A DNA stretch of 56,909 nt from Streptomyces sp. McG3 (lineage in GTDB: Bacteria > Actinomycetota > Actinomycetes > Streptomycetales > Streptomycetaceae). The translations under genes were made by a program, and so were the position numbers. Below, in pieces: positions 1-7,505 of this stretch (the stretch's first letter is position 1; each line of letters starts with the position of its first letter). The stretch lies in assembly GCF_018619185.1 (NCBI RefSeq), contig NZ_JAAXYC010000014.1:1-56909 (forward strand), in the 5' to 3' direction. A model generated the notes under the pieces. That model had not been told where the DNA came from. It saw nothing but the letters and a program-made list of their open reading frames with translations, and made no database searches.

Positions 1-343
1 CTGCCCGGGCCCGCATGCTCAGCGGGGCGGGCGGGCGGCCCGAGGGGTGCCCCGGGGTCTCGGCCGGCTCCGGCTCGACCGTGACGGTCGAGCCGGGGGG
101 CAGCCCGGCGAGGGCGGGCGGCAGGGGCTCGCCGGCCCAGACCACCACGGTCGGCGGCAGCAGGCGCGAGCGGGACTCCGCGGCGACGAGGCACTTCCGT
201 ACGTCCGCCGGAGTGCCGGCGTCGACGCCCAGCGCGGCGAGCACGGCGATGACCGTGTCGTCGGGGACGGACACCGTGACATCCGGCGACGGGGAGTAGG
301 AGGTGGCGACACCGTGCAGTGCGGCGAGCCGGGACAAGCCCAT
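1..343 (-). CDS. malQ: 4-alpha-glucanotransferase, N-terminal part (cut by window edge)
   Basis: Amylomaltase transfers 1,4-alpha-glucan segments in cytoplasmic maltodextrin and glycogen metabolism. Only the first 114 codons lie in the window; the gene runs off at base 1, so the GH77 catalytic barrel is not visible. The frame opens MGLSRLAALHGVATSYSP and continues with a segment rich in VPDDTVIAVLAALGVDA, which I recognise as the small N-terminal domain of streptomycete MalQ proteins. The ATG directly abuts the TGA of the upstream small gene, and a GGAG lies about 7 bases upstream inside that gene, so the two are very probably co-transcribed and translationally coupled. Identity rests on the N-terminus and on remembered gene order only. 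Confidence 0.72.
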   Translation of the reverse strand, partial: MGLSRLAALHGVATSYSPSPDVTVSVPDDTVIAVLAALGVDAGTPADVRKCLVAAESRSRLLPPTVVVWAGEPLPPALAGLPPGSTVTVEPEPAETPGHPSGRPPAPLSMRARA

Positions 344-655
344 TCAGACTCCTGGGAACTCCATGCCCCCTGCGGTGCCGGGTGCGGTCGGCTCGCTGGT
401 CAGAGGGGCGACGGCGGCGAGCGGAGGCTCGCTCGTGAGAGGGGTGGCATCGGCGAGCGGCGGCTCGCTGGTCAGCGGCGCGGAATCGGCGAAGGAGGAT
501 TCGCCGAGGAGGAGGGAGACATCGGCGAGCGGCGGCCCGCTGATCAGGTGGGCGACGTCGGCAAGGGGGAGTTCGCTGGTCAGCGGTGCGGATTCGGTCC
601 GCGTGGGTACCTGTTTGGAGAGGGCGGAGAGCAGAAGCTGCGCGGCAGCGGGCAT
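344..655 (-). CDS. Small 12-residue-repeat protein upstream of malQ, function unknown
   Basis: A 103-residue protein not assigned to any family. It starts at an ATG with a near-perfect AGGAGG ribosome-binding site five bases upstream (about 661-666), and its TGA touches the malQ ATG; this makes translation likely despite the low-complexity sequence. Residues 1-23 form a hydrophobic, possibly helical lead (AAAQLLLSALS). Residues 24-91 are a tandem 12-residue repeat with consensus PLTSEPPLADA plus one variable residue, five and a half units, the second and third being divergent. There is no cysteine, no clear membrane helix and no sorting motif. The repeat is rich in T, S, E and D at fixed positions. 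Coupling with malQ might suggest a role tied to glucan metabolism, but that is only inference. Confidence 0.6.
   Translation of the reverse strand: MPAAAQLLLSALSKQVPTRTESAPLTSELPLADVAHLISGPPLADVSLLLGESSFADSAPLTSEPPLADATPLTSEPPLAAVAPLTSEPTAPGTAGGMEFPGV
383..586 (-). repeat. 36-bp tandem repeat encoding the 12-residue units
   Basis: The coding strand repeats with a 36-base period for about 5.5 units. In protein terms the units are PLTSELPLADVA, HLISGPPLADVS, LLLGESSFADSA, PLTSEPPLADAT, PLTSEPPLAAVA and PLTSEPTA. Copies 4 and 5 are nearly identical, implying recent duplication; copies 2 and 3 have diverged in sequence but kept the frame and length. Confidence 0.85.
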
Positions 656-1008
656 GGTGGCCTCCTGGCCATGGAGAACAGGACACAGCAGGCCTACCCA
701 GGCCTCGTCGTGGCAGACGTGAACGTGATGCAGGCGTTATGACAACGAGCCCAACGTGCTCTGGGTCACACTCCGTTCCCCCGGACGGCAGGTATGGGCC
801 GTTTTCAGCCACTCCCGCCCGCCACACCAGCCCCAGAGGGCTCGAAGACGTCGCTATTCCCGGCAAATACGGCAGAACGGCCATGCGCATTGACACCCTC
901 GCGCCCGGGTGGTGGGCTCGGAGCCCGCCGGGGCCCACCGCCTGCGGTCCGAGGGGTCGGCACGGCGGTCCATCGCCGGCGGTTGGTCGTTACGAAGGGG
1001 AGCGCGAC
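656..1008. other. Divergent intergenic region, malQ unit / GH84 gene
   Basis: No gene is supported in these 353 bases. The region must hold the promoters of both divergent units. A TTGACA at 890-895 is a possible -35 element for the GH84 gene, but the hexamer 17 bases further on (TGGGCT) is a poor -10. A long frame continues upstream of the GH84 start through this region, but it has no good start signal. I saw no DasR-like palindrome. Confidence 0.5.
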
Positions 1009-3999
1009 GTGCGGATCGGGCGCAGAAGGCAGGCAACGGCCGTGGCCGCCGCCGTGATCGGCGGACTCCTCGGATCCGTCTCCGTCGCTCCGGCCGCGAC
1101 GGCCGCTCCCGCCGATCCCGGCAGGCCCGCGGTCGGCTCCGCCGACCGCGCCGACAGCGCGCGGACCCCGTCCGTCTGGCCCCGGCCGCAGAGCTTGAGG
1201 ACCACCGGGCCCGCCGTACCGCTGGGCTCCGAGGCCACGCTCGTCGCCGCGCCCGACGCCGATCCGTACGCCGTCGAACAGGCGCGCTCGCTGCTGCGCG
1301 GGGCGGGCGTCCGCACCCTGCACGAGAGCCTGCCGGGCGGCGGGCCGGTGGTCCGTATCGGCGGCAGCGGAGCCGGCGAGGCACTGCGGGCGCTGCGCGC
1401 TCCCGACCGGGCCGATCTGCCCTCGGGCGGCTACCGGATCGCGGTCGGCGAGGTCTCCGGACGCGCCACCGTCGCGCTGGACGGGCTCGGCGCGGACGGC
1501 CTCTTCCACGCCGTCCAGACCCTGCGCCAGCTGATCGCCGACGGCTCGGTGGCCGGCGTGACGGTACGGGACTGGCCGGGAACCGCCGTACGCGGCATGG
1601 CCGAGGGGTTCTACGGAGAGCCGTGGACGCGCGAGGAGCGGCTCGCCCAGATCTCCTTCATGGGCCGCACCAAGCAGAACCGCTATCTCTACGCGGCGGG
1701 CGACGACCCCTACCGGCTGGCGCGCTGGCGCGAGCCCTACCCGGCCGACAAGCGGGCCGACTTCCGGGCGCTCGCCGAGCGGGCGCGCGCCGAGCACGTC
1801 ACGCTCGGCTGGGCGGTCTCTCCCGGTCAGGCGATGTGCATGGCCTCGGACCAGGACGTCCGGGCGCTGACGAAGAAGGTCGACGCCATGTGGGCGCTGG
1901 GCATCCGGGTCTTCCAGCTCCAGTTCCAGGACGTCAGCTACAGCGAGTGGCACTGCGACCTGGACGCGGAGACCTATCGCAGCGGCCCGAAGGCGGCGGC
2001 CCGCGCGCAGGCCCGGGTTGCGGGCGCCCTCGCCCGGCATCTGGCGGAACGGCACCCGGACGCGGCCCCGCTGTCGGTGCTGCCGACGGAGTTCTACCAG
2101 GACGGGGCCACCGACTACCGCACCGCGCTGGCGGCCGAGCTGGACGACCGGGTGCAGGTGGCCTGGACCGGGGTCGGCGTGGTGCCGAAGAAGATCACCG
2201 GCGGTGAACTGGCCGGGGCCCGCGCCGCGTTCCGCCACCCGCTGGTGACGATGGACAACTACCCGGTCAACGACTACGCCCAGGACCGCATCTTCCTCGG
2301 CCCGTACACCGGCCGGGACCCGGCGGTGGCGAGCGGTTCGGCGGCGCTGCTGGCCAACGCGATGGAGCAGGCGTCCGCCTCGCGGATCCCGCTGTTCACC
2401 GCCGCCGACTTCGCCTGGAACCCGAAGGGGTACCGCCCGGACGAGTCGTGGCGGGCGGCCGTCGAGGATCTGGCGGGCGGGGACGCGGGCGCCCGGGAGG
2501 CGCTGCTGGCGCTGGCCGGGAACAGCGCGGGCTCGGTGCTCGGCGCGGAGGAGTCCGCCTACCTCCAGCCCCTGTTCGACGCGTTCTGGAACTCCCGCGC
2601 CGACGCCACCCGCCGCGACCGGGCGGCGGCCGAGCTGCGCGCGGCCTTCTCCGTGATGCGAGGGGCCCCCGAGCGGCTGAAGACCCCCGCCGACGGCCGG
2701 CTGACCGCGGAGGTGCGCCCCTGGACGGAGCAGCTGGCCCGCTACGGCCGGGCCGGTGAGCTCGCGGTGGACCTGCTCCAGGCCCAGGCCGCCGGGGACG
2801 GCGCCGCCGCCTGGCGCGTCCAGCTGGCCCTGGAGCCGCTGCGCGAGGAGATCGGGGCGAGCCGGGCCACGGTCGGCAAGGGTGTGCTGGACCCGTTCCT
2901 GGACAGGGCGGCGAAGGTGTCGGCCGGATGGAACGGCACCGACCGCGCCTCTGGCCGGGTCACGAAGGACGCGCACAGCTATACGGTCCGGCTGGCCGGG
3001 CCCCGCCCGGTGGAGGCCGTCACGGCGCTCGCCGAGCCCGGCGGCGCCCTCACCGACGCGGTCGTGGAGGCCCACGTGCCCGGTGAGGGGTGGCGGGCGC
3101 TCGGGAAGCTCTCGCCGAGCGGCTTCACCCAGACCGCCGCGAAGGGGCTGCGCGCGGACGCCGTGCGGGTCACGGTGCCGGAGGCCGCCCGGACCGTCCC
3201 GCCCTCGTACCTGAGCCCCACCCTGCCCCGCTCCCCCGCCGTCGTGGCGGGGTCCCCGCAGGTGCGCGCCCTGGTGCCGTGGTTCGGCGACGAGCCCGCC
3301 GCCACGCTCGACCTGACGCGCGGCGAGACGGACGCGGAGATCGGCGGCGAGCCCCAGCGGGTCGAGGCCCGGCTGGCCGGGCGGCGTCCGGCCGAGGTGA
3401 AGGGCAAGCTCACCGCGAAGGCCCCCGAGGGCATCGAGGTGCGGATCCCGAAGCAGACGACCGTGCCGCGCGGATCGCGTACGGAGGTGCCCGTGGACAT
3501 CACCGTCCCGGCGGACACCCCGGCGGGCGAGTACGAGGTGCCGCTGGCCTTCGGCGGCCAGGAGTCCACGCTGACCGTGCGGGCCTTCCCGCGTACGGGC
3601 GGCCCGGATCTGGCGCGTACGGCGAAGGCCTCGTCCTCCGGCGACGAGACCCCGGACTTCCCGGCGTCGGCGGCCTCCGACGGCGATCCGGAGACCCGGT
3701 GGTCCTCACCGGTGGAGGACGGGGCCTGGTGGGGAACCGAGCTGCCGAAGCCGGTGCGCCTGGGCCAGGTGGTGCTGAACTGGCAGGACGCGTACGCCTC
3801 CCGCTACCGGATACAGGTCTCCGCCGACGGCCGCGTCTGGCGCACCGCCGCGACGGTGACGGAGGGCCGGGGCGGGCGCGAGTCGGTCCGGATGGACGCG
3901 AAGGACACCCGGTTCATCCGGGTGCAGGGGGACGGCCGGGCGACGGAGTACGGCTACTCGCTCTGGTCGGTGGAGGCGTACGCGGTCGTGGACGACTGA
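1009..3999 (+). CDS. Secreted GH84 beta-N-acetylglucosaminidase-like protein with NEW3 and F5/8 C domains
   Basis: Predicted 996-residue secreted enzyme. The GTG at 1009 is chosen because GGGGAG lies just upstream and a Sec signal follows (RRR, hydrophobic stretch, likely cut near ATAA around residue 34). Domain order: GH20b-like N-terminal domain about 60-185, GH84 barrel about 190-490 starting at VRGMAEGFYGEPWT, a helical region, an NEW3-type beta domain about 775-865, and an F5/8 type C (CBM32-like) carbohydrate-binding domain about 870-995 with ASDGDPETRWSS. GH84 family landmarks are visible (WTG, DNYPVNDY, AADFAWNP). The usual catalytic Asp-Asp pair reads Gln307-Asp308 (FQLQFQDVSY), so the residue that positions the N-acetyl group is changed. 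It may still act on GlcNAc-containing glycans, by altered chemistry or specificity, or only bind them. Confidence 0.85.
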   Translation: MRIGRRRQATAVAAAVIGGLLGSVSVAPAATAAPADPGRPAVGSADRADSARTPSVWPRPQSLRTTGPAVPLGSEATLVAAPDADPYAVEQARSLLRGAGVRTLHESLPGGGPVVRIGGSGAGEALRALRAPDRADLPSGGYRIAVGEVSGRATVALDGLGADGLFHAVQTLRQLIADGSVAGVTVRDWPGTAVRGMAEGFYGEPWTREERLAQISFMGRTKQNRYLYAAGDDPYRLARWREPYPADKRADFRALAERARAEHVTLGWAVSPGQAMCMASDQDVRALTKKVDAMWALGIRVFQLQFQDVSYSEWHCDLDAETYRSGPKAAARAQARVAGALARHLAERHPDAAPLSVLPTEFYQDGATDYRTALAAELDDRVQVAWTGVGVVPKKITGGELAGARAAFRHPLVTMDNYPVNDYAQDRIFLGPYTGRDPAVASGSAALLANAMEQASASRIPLFTAADFAWNPKGYRPDESWRAAVEDLAGGDAGAREALLALAGNSAGSVLGAEESAYLQPLFDAFWNSRADATRRDRAAAELRAAFSVMRGAPERLKTPADGRLTAEVRPWTEQLARYGRAGELAVDLLQAQAAGDGAAAWRVQLALEPLREEIGASRATVGKGVLDPFLDRAAKVSAGWNGTDRASGRVTKDAHSYTVRLAGPRPVEAVTALAEPGGALTDAVVEAHVPGEGWRALGKLSPSGFTQTAAKGLRADAVRVTVPEAARTVPPSYLSPTLPRSPAVVAGSPQVRALVPWFGDEPAATLDLTRGETDAEIGGEPQRVEARLAGRRPAEVKGKLTAKAPEGIEVRIPKQTTVPRGSRTEVPVDITVPADTPAGEYEVPLAFGGQESTLTVRAFPRTGGPDLARTAKASSSGDETPDFPASAASDGDPETRWSSPVEDGAWWGTELPKPVRLGQVVLNWQDAYASRYRIQVSADGRVWRTAATVTEGRGGRESVRMDAKDTRFIRVQGDGRATEYGYSLWSVEAYAVVDD

Positions 4000-4000
4000 C

Positions 4001-4072
4001 CGCGTACGTACAGGGGACCGCGTACGTACAGGGGACCGTGTACGTACACGGGACCGCTTACGTACACGGGAA
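4001..4072. repeat. Four tandem 18-bp repeats with GTACGTAC palindromes
   Basis: Units at 4001-4018, 4019-4036, 4037-4054 and 4055-4072; the first two are identical (CGCGTACGTACAGGGGAC) and the others differ at two to four positions. Each contains a palindromic TACGTA core, and in the third the palindrome extends to the 16-base CCGTGTACGTACACGG at 4036-4051. The array starts one base after the GH84 stop and ends 20 bases before the convergent HNH gene's stop, so it could fold as a shared transcript end or act as a protein-binding array. Confidence 0.85.
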
Positions 4073-4092
4073 GAACGGCGAAGACCCGGATC

Positions 4093-4629
4093 TCAGGCGG
4101 ACACGCCGTCGATCCGGGCCATCACGTCGTCCGCGCCGAACGGTTGCAGATACGGCAGCCAGCGCGGGTCGCGGTGTCCGGTCCCGATGATCCGCCAGGC
4201 CAGGCCGGTCGGCGGGGCGGGCTGGTGGCGCAGCCGCCAGCCGAGCTCGGGCAGATGGCGGTCGGCCTTGACGTGGTTGCAGCGGCGGCAGGCCGCCACC
4301 ACGTTGTCCCAGGCGTGCTGTCCGCCGCGGCTGCGCGGAATGACGTGGTCGACGCTGGTCGCGGCGGCCCCGCAGTACATGCAGCGCCCGCCGTCCCGGG
4401 CGAACAGTGCCCGCCGCGTCAGCGGGACGGGGCCCCGGTAGGGGACGCGGACGAAGCGCTTGAGCCGGACCACACTGGGTGCGGGCACGGCACGGGTGGC
4501 ACTGTGCAGAAAGGAGCCGGACTCCTCAAGGCAGATGGCCTTGTTCTCCAGGACGAGGACGAGCGCGCGGCGGAGCGGTACGACGCCGAGCGGCTCGTAC
4601 GACGCGTTGAGAACCAGGACGTGCGGCAC
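4093..4629 (-). CDS. HNH endonuclease family protein
   Basis: A 178-residue protein. The GTG start is chosen for the strong AAGGAGG nine bases upstream. The first half (VLNASYEPLGVVPLRRALVL) is the typical lead of a widespread actinobacterial HNH family; the second half holds the nuclease fold: CMYCG, then SVDHVIPRSRGG with the catalytic His, then WDNVVAACRRCNHVKADR. The two CxxC pairs should bind structural zinc. It is a small cytoplasmic protein with no mobile-element context. Such chromosomal HNH proteins lack an assigned cellular role; nuclease activity is inferred from the intact motif. It converges on the GH84 gene and diverges from the channel gene. Confidence 0.85.
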   Translation of the reverse strand: MPHVLVLNASYEPLGVVPLRRALVLVLENKAICLEESGSFLHSATRAVPAPSVVRLKRFVRVPYRGPVPLTRRALFARDGGRCMYCGAAATSVDHVIPRSRGGQHAWDNVVAACRRCNHVKADRHLPELGWRLRHQPAPPTGLAWRIIGTGHRDPRWLPYLQPFGADDVMARIDGVSA

Positions 4630-4943
4630 GGTGGATGCCTCCTTGTACGCCGGCGGCGCGTGGCTCGCGCCGGGACGATCCGATCTCAGTCTCTCCTCAT
4701 GCCTGGTCAAAGCGCCACCACGTACGGGTAACGGGCCGGGAGGATTTTTCTCACTCCGGGCTCCGCACACCGCTCGGCGGTACCGAACAGGTGTTTCACC
4801 TGGGAGGCCGTCCGCACTGTGCGATCGGCCACAACGGAGGTGTTCCCGGTGAGACCTGTCTCTCCTCGCGCGACGGCAACGATCCACTCCCCCGGCTTCG
4901 TTAGTGTTGTTGACCAGCCGTCGTCCCCCTGGAGGTCCCTGTC
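4630..4943. promoter_or_regulatory. Divergent promoter region, HNH / MscS genes
   Basis: This 314-base gap has no supportable gene. A perfect inverted repeat CAGGTGTTTCACCTG lies at 4788-4802 and could be an operator serving either gene. A TAGTGT-type -10 candidate occurs near 4902, about 35 bases before the channel start. On the minus strand a TTGACC at 4706-4711 is a possible -35 for the HNH gene. None of these is proven. Confidence 0.4.
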
Positions 4944-6008
4944 GTGTCGCTGTCCGTCCTCTTGGCCGCAGCCCCGTCTCCCGAGCCGGGCGGCTCGCTG
5001 GACGAAGCCGCCGAACAGGCCGGGAACGCCGCGGGCTGGGTCGAGGAGAACTGGTCCACCTGGCTGAGCACCGGGTTGCGCATCCTGCTGATCGTGGCTG
5101 TGGCGATCACGCTGCGTTATCTGATCCGGCGCGCCCTGACCAATCTGATCGAGCGGATGAACCGCAGCGCCCAGGCGGTGGAGGGCACGGCGCTGGGCGG
5201 GCTGCTGGTGAACGCCGAGCGCAGACGCCAGCGCTCGGAGGCGATCGGCTCGGTACTGCGCTCGGTGGCCTCGTTCGTGATCATGGGCACGGCCGCCCTG
5301 ATGGTCCTGGGCGCCTTCAAGATCAACCTGGCGCCGCTGCTCGCCTCCGCCGGTGTCGCGGGTGTGGCACTCGGCTTCGGCGCCCGCAACCTGGTCACGG
5401 ACTTCCTCTCCGGTGTCTTCATGATCCTTGAGGACCAGTACGGGGTCGGGGACACCGTCGACGCGGGCGTGGCCTCCGGCGAGGTCATCGAGGTGGGGCT
5501 GCGCGTCACCAAGCTGCGCGGCGACAACGGCGAGATCTGGTACGTCCGCAACGGCGAGGTGAAGCGGATAGGCAACCTCAGCCAGGGCTGGTCCACGGCC
5601 GGGGTCGATGTCACGGTGCGCCCGACGGAGAAGCTGGAGCACGTCCGCGAGGCGATCGCCACGGCCGCCGACACCATGACGAAGGAAGAACCCTGGTCGG
5701 AGCGGCTGTGGGGCCCGGTGGAGGTGCTCGGCCTGGACGCGGTCCTGCTGGACTCCATGACCGTCCGCGTCACCGCCAAGACGATGCCGGGCAAGGCGCT
5801 CGGAGTGGAGCGCGAGCTGCGCTGGCGCATCAAGCAGGCGCTGGACGACGCGGGCATCCGGATGGTCGGCACCCTGCCGCTCCAGGTGGAGGGCGCGTCC
5901 ACGGCGGACCCGACGGCCGCGATGGCGGCCCCCTCCGCGTACGCCTCGGCGACCTCCCCGCAGTCGCTGGCGGCGACCCCGATACCGCCGCCGAACCTGG
6001 CCAAGTAG
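4944..6008 (+). CDS. MscS-family mechanosensitive channel
   Basis: A 354-residue membrane protein; the GTG start follows CTGGAGG. After a short N-terminal segment there are membrane helices at about 41-60 (LSTGLRILLIVAVAITLRYL) and about 112-130, then the pore-lining helix with the Gly/Ala packing pattern SAGVAGVALGFGARNLVTDF, followed by the beta domain (SGVFMILEDQYGVGDTV) and the alpha-beta C-terminal domain. The length and single pore block match small MscS-type channels that vent solutes on osmotic downshift. The Ala/Pro/Thr-rich last 40 residues are probably unstructured. It is a single-gene unit, closed by a strong terminator. Confidence 0.9.
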   Translation: MSLSVLLAAAPSPEPGGSLDEAAEQAGNAAGWVEENWSTWLSTGLRILLIVAVAITLRYLIRRALTNLIERMNRSAQAVEGTALGGLLVNAERRRQRSEAIGSVLRSVASFVIMGTAALMVLGAFKINLAPLLASAGVAGVALGFGARNLVTDFLSGVFMILEDQYGVGDTVDAGVASGEVIEVGLRVTKLRGDNGEIWYVRNGEVKRIGNLSQGWSTAGVDVTVRPTEKLEHVREAIATAADTMTKEEPWSERLWGPVEVLGLDAVLLDSMTVRVTAKTMPGKALGVERELRWRIKQALDDAGIRMVGTLPLQVEGASTADPTAAMAAPSAYASATSPQSLAATPIPPPNLAK

Positions 6009-6016
6009 CACCTGCC

Positions 6017-6068
6017 GCGACGCCCCCGGCCGCCCCCTGGACCCCAGGGTGGCGGCCGGGGGCGTCGC
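6017..6068 (+). terminator. Strong hairpin terminator after MscS gene
   Basis: A perfect 18-bp stem pairs 6017-6034 with 6051-6068; the 16-base loop itself folds as CCCTGG/CCAGGG. It begins 8 bases after the stop codon. As often in Streptomyces there is no clear T-run. Confidence 0.85.
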
Positions 6069-6109
6069 CGTGCCGGGTAACACTTTGATTGCCGGACGGG
6101 GGTCACCCA

Positions 6110-6139
6110 TTGACGCCCCGGTGACCTGCGCCCTACCGT
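6110..6139 (+). promoter_or_regulatory. Putative csn operon promoter
   Basis: TTGACG at 6110-6115 and TACCGT at 6134-6139, 18 bases apart, resemble a housekeeping-type Streptomyces promoter. The palindromic operator lies about 14 bases downstream of the -10, over or just after the expected transcription start, as expected for repression. Confidence 0.5.
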
Positions 6140-6152
6140 CCTCTCAACCGAA

Positions 6153-6167
6153 TAGGAAACTTTCCTA
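6153..6167. promoter_or_regulatory. csnR box: Palindromic CsnR-type operator
   Basis: TAGGAAACTTTCCTA is a perfect 7-1-7 inverted repeat 56 bases before the repressor start codon. It matches my recollection of the GGAAA-N-TTTCC operators bound by CsnR at chitosanase and csn operon promoters. Its position between the putative promoter and csnR supports autorepression relieved by chitosan oligosaccharides. Confidence 0.75.
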
Positions 6168-6223
6168 ACAGAGTTTCTCCGGATCCGCTCCGGAGGTCCC
6201 GAACAGAGGGCGGTGCATCCACG

Positions 6224-7447
6224 ATGGCGGGAACCACTCCCGGCGCACCCGGCACACCGGGCACACCACGGGTGCTGCGGGCCATGAACGACCGGGCCGC
6301 CCTCGATCTGTTGCTGGAGCACGGGCCGCTCTCCCGGACCCGGATCGGGAAGCTGACCGGTCTCTCCAAGCCCACCGCGTCCCAGCTCCTGGCCCGGCTG
6401 GAGGCGGCCGGGCTGGTCGTCGCCACCGGGACCAGCGAGGGGCGCCCCGGGCCCAACGCGCAGCTCTACACGGTGAACGCGCGGGCCGCCCATGTGGCCG
6501 GGCTCGACGTGAACGGGCGGCGCATCGTCGCCGCCGTCGCGGACGTGACCGGGCAGACCGTCGGGGAGTTCGAGCTGGCGACGCCGGGCCGGCGCGCCGA
6601 CAGCGTGGTGCGCCAGGTCGCCGACGCGCTGGACGGGGCGGTGAAGGACGCCGGGCTCACCCGCGCCGACGTCCACCGACTCGTCATCGGCACTCCGGGC
6701 GCCTTCGACCCGGGCACAGGACGGCTGCGCTACGCCTCGCACCTGCCCGGCTGGCACTCCTCCACCCTGCTGGACGAGCTGGCCGCGTTCCTGCCGATGC
6801 CGGTGGAGTACGAGAACGACGTCAACCTGGTCGCCGTCGCCGAGCAGCGCCTGGGCGCGGCCCGCGGCCACGAGGACTTCGTCCTGCTGTGGAACGAGGA
6901 GGGCCTCGGCGCGGCCCTCGTCATCAACGGCCGGCTGCACCGCGGCTTCACCGGCGGCGCGGGCGAGGTCGGCTTCCTGCCGGTGCCGGGCACCCCGCTC
7001 GTGCGCCAGGTCGTCAAGGCCAACAGCGGCGGCTTCCAGGAGCTGGCGGGCGCCCAGGCGGTGCCCCGGCTCGCGAAGGCGCTGGGCGTCGACACCCCGC
7101 AGCAGCCGTACGCGAAGGTCGCCGCCGAGCTGCTGGCGCGGGCGGCCGACGCGTACGAGCGGGACGAGGCGCTCACCGAGCTGCTGCGCCAGTACGCCCA
7201 GCGGCTCGCCACCGGCCTCGCCTCCGTCACCGCCGTCCTGGACCCCGGGCTGATCGTGCTCTCCGGCCAGGCGGTCGCGGCGGGCGGCGAGATCCTGCGC
7301 TCCCTGATCCAGTCCGAGCTGGCCGAACTCGCCGCCTCCCGGCCGCGGCTCGTGGTCGGCGAGATCGACCGCACCCCCGTACTGCGCGGCGCCCTGGAGA
7401 GGGCGCTCGCCGACACCCGCGACGAAGTGTTCGACACCTCGCGCTGA
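6224..7447 (+). CDS. csnR: ROK-family repressor of the chitosan-oligosaccharide operon
   Basis: A 407-residue cytoplasmic regulator. A winged helix-turn-helix occupies about residues 25-70 (LLLEHGPLSRTRIGKLTGLS...TASQLLARLEAAGLV), followed by the two-lobed sugar-kinase-like ROK fold from about 85 (VAGLDVNGRRIVAAVAD). The consensus zinc motif of ROK sugar kinases is degenerate: I see NSGGFQELAG without cysteines, so it is a transcription factor rather than a kinase. It is the first gene of the operon, with a palindromic operator in its own leader. S. lividans and S. coelicolor CsnR represses chitosanase and csn genes until glucosamine oligosaccharides appear; here this is inferred from motif, context and operator. 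Confidence 0.85.
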   Translation: MAGTTPGAPGTPGTPRVLRAMNDRAALDLLLEHGPLSRTRIGKLTGLSKPTASQLLARLEAAGLVVATGTSEGRPGPNAQLYTVNARAAHVAGLDVNGRRIVAAVADVTGQTVGEFELATPGRRADSVVRQVADALDGAVKDAGLTRADVHRLVIGTPGAFDPGTGRLRYASHLPGWHSSTLLDELAAFLPMPVEYENDVNLVAVAEQRLGAARGHEDFVLLWNEEGLGAALVINGRLHRGFTGGAGEVGFLPVPGTPLVRQVVKANSGGFQELAGAQAVPRLAKALGVDTPQQPYAKVAAELLARAADAYERDEALTELLRQYAQRLATGLASVTAVLDPGLIVLSGQAVAAGGEILRSLIQSELAELAASRPRLVVGEIDRTPVLRGALERALADTRDEVFDTSR

Positions 7448-7505
7448 ACCACGCTTCCCCCCGTTCCCCGCCGTCTGCCTCTTCCCCGTCCCTGGGAGTT
7501 TTGTC

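Noticed and set aside
344..655. Multi-core graspetide or other RiPP precursor
   Set aside because: The T/S-E-D repeats are suggestive, but no ATP-grasp ligase, lanthionine or other modifying enzyme or matching transporter is in reach, so I do not call it.
303..722. Plus-strand frame over the 12-residue repeat near malQ
   Set aside because: It also shows repeats because of the 36-base period, but lacks a ribosome-binding site; the minus-strand frame has AGGAGG and couples to malQ.
586..1008. N-terminal extension of the GH84 reading frame upstream of 1009
   Set aside because: It has no ribosome-binding site at its start, its composition is Arg/Gly/Pro-rich, and it would bury the signal peptide that begins at GTG 1009.
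805..3075. Long minus-strand open frame (756 codons) opposite the GH84 gene
   Set aside because: Antisense shadow caused by high third-position GC in the real gene; no domain or start signal.
4001..4072. CRISPR-like array
   Set aside because: The repeats are directly tandem without spacers, and no cas gene is near.
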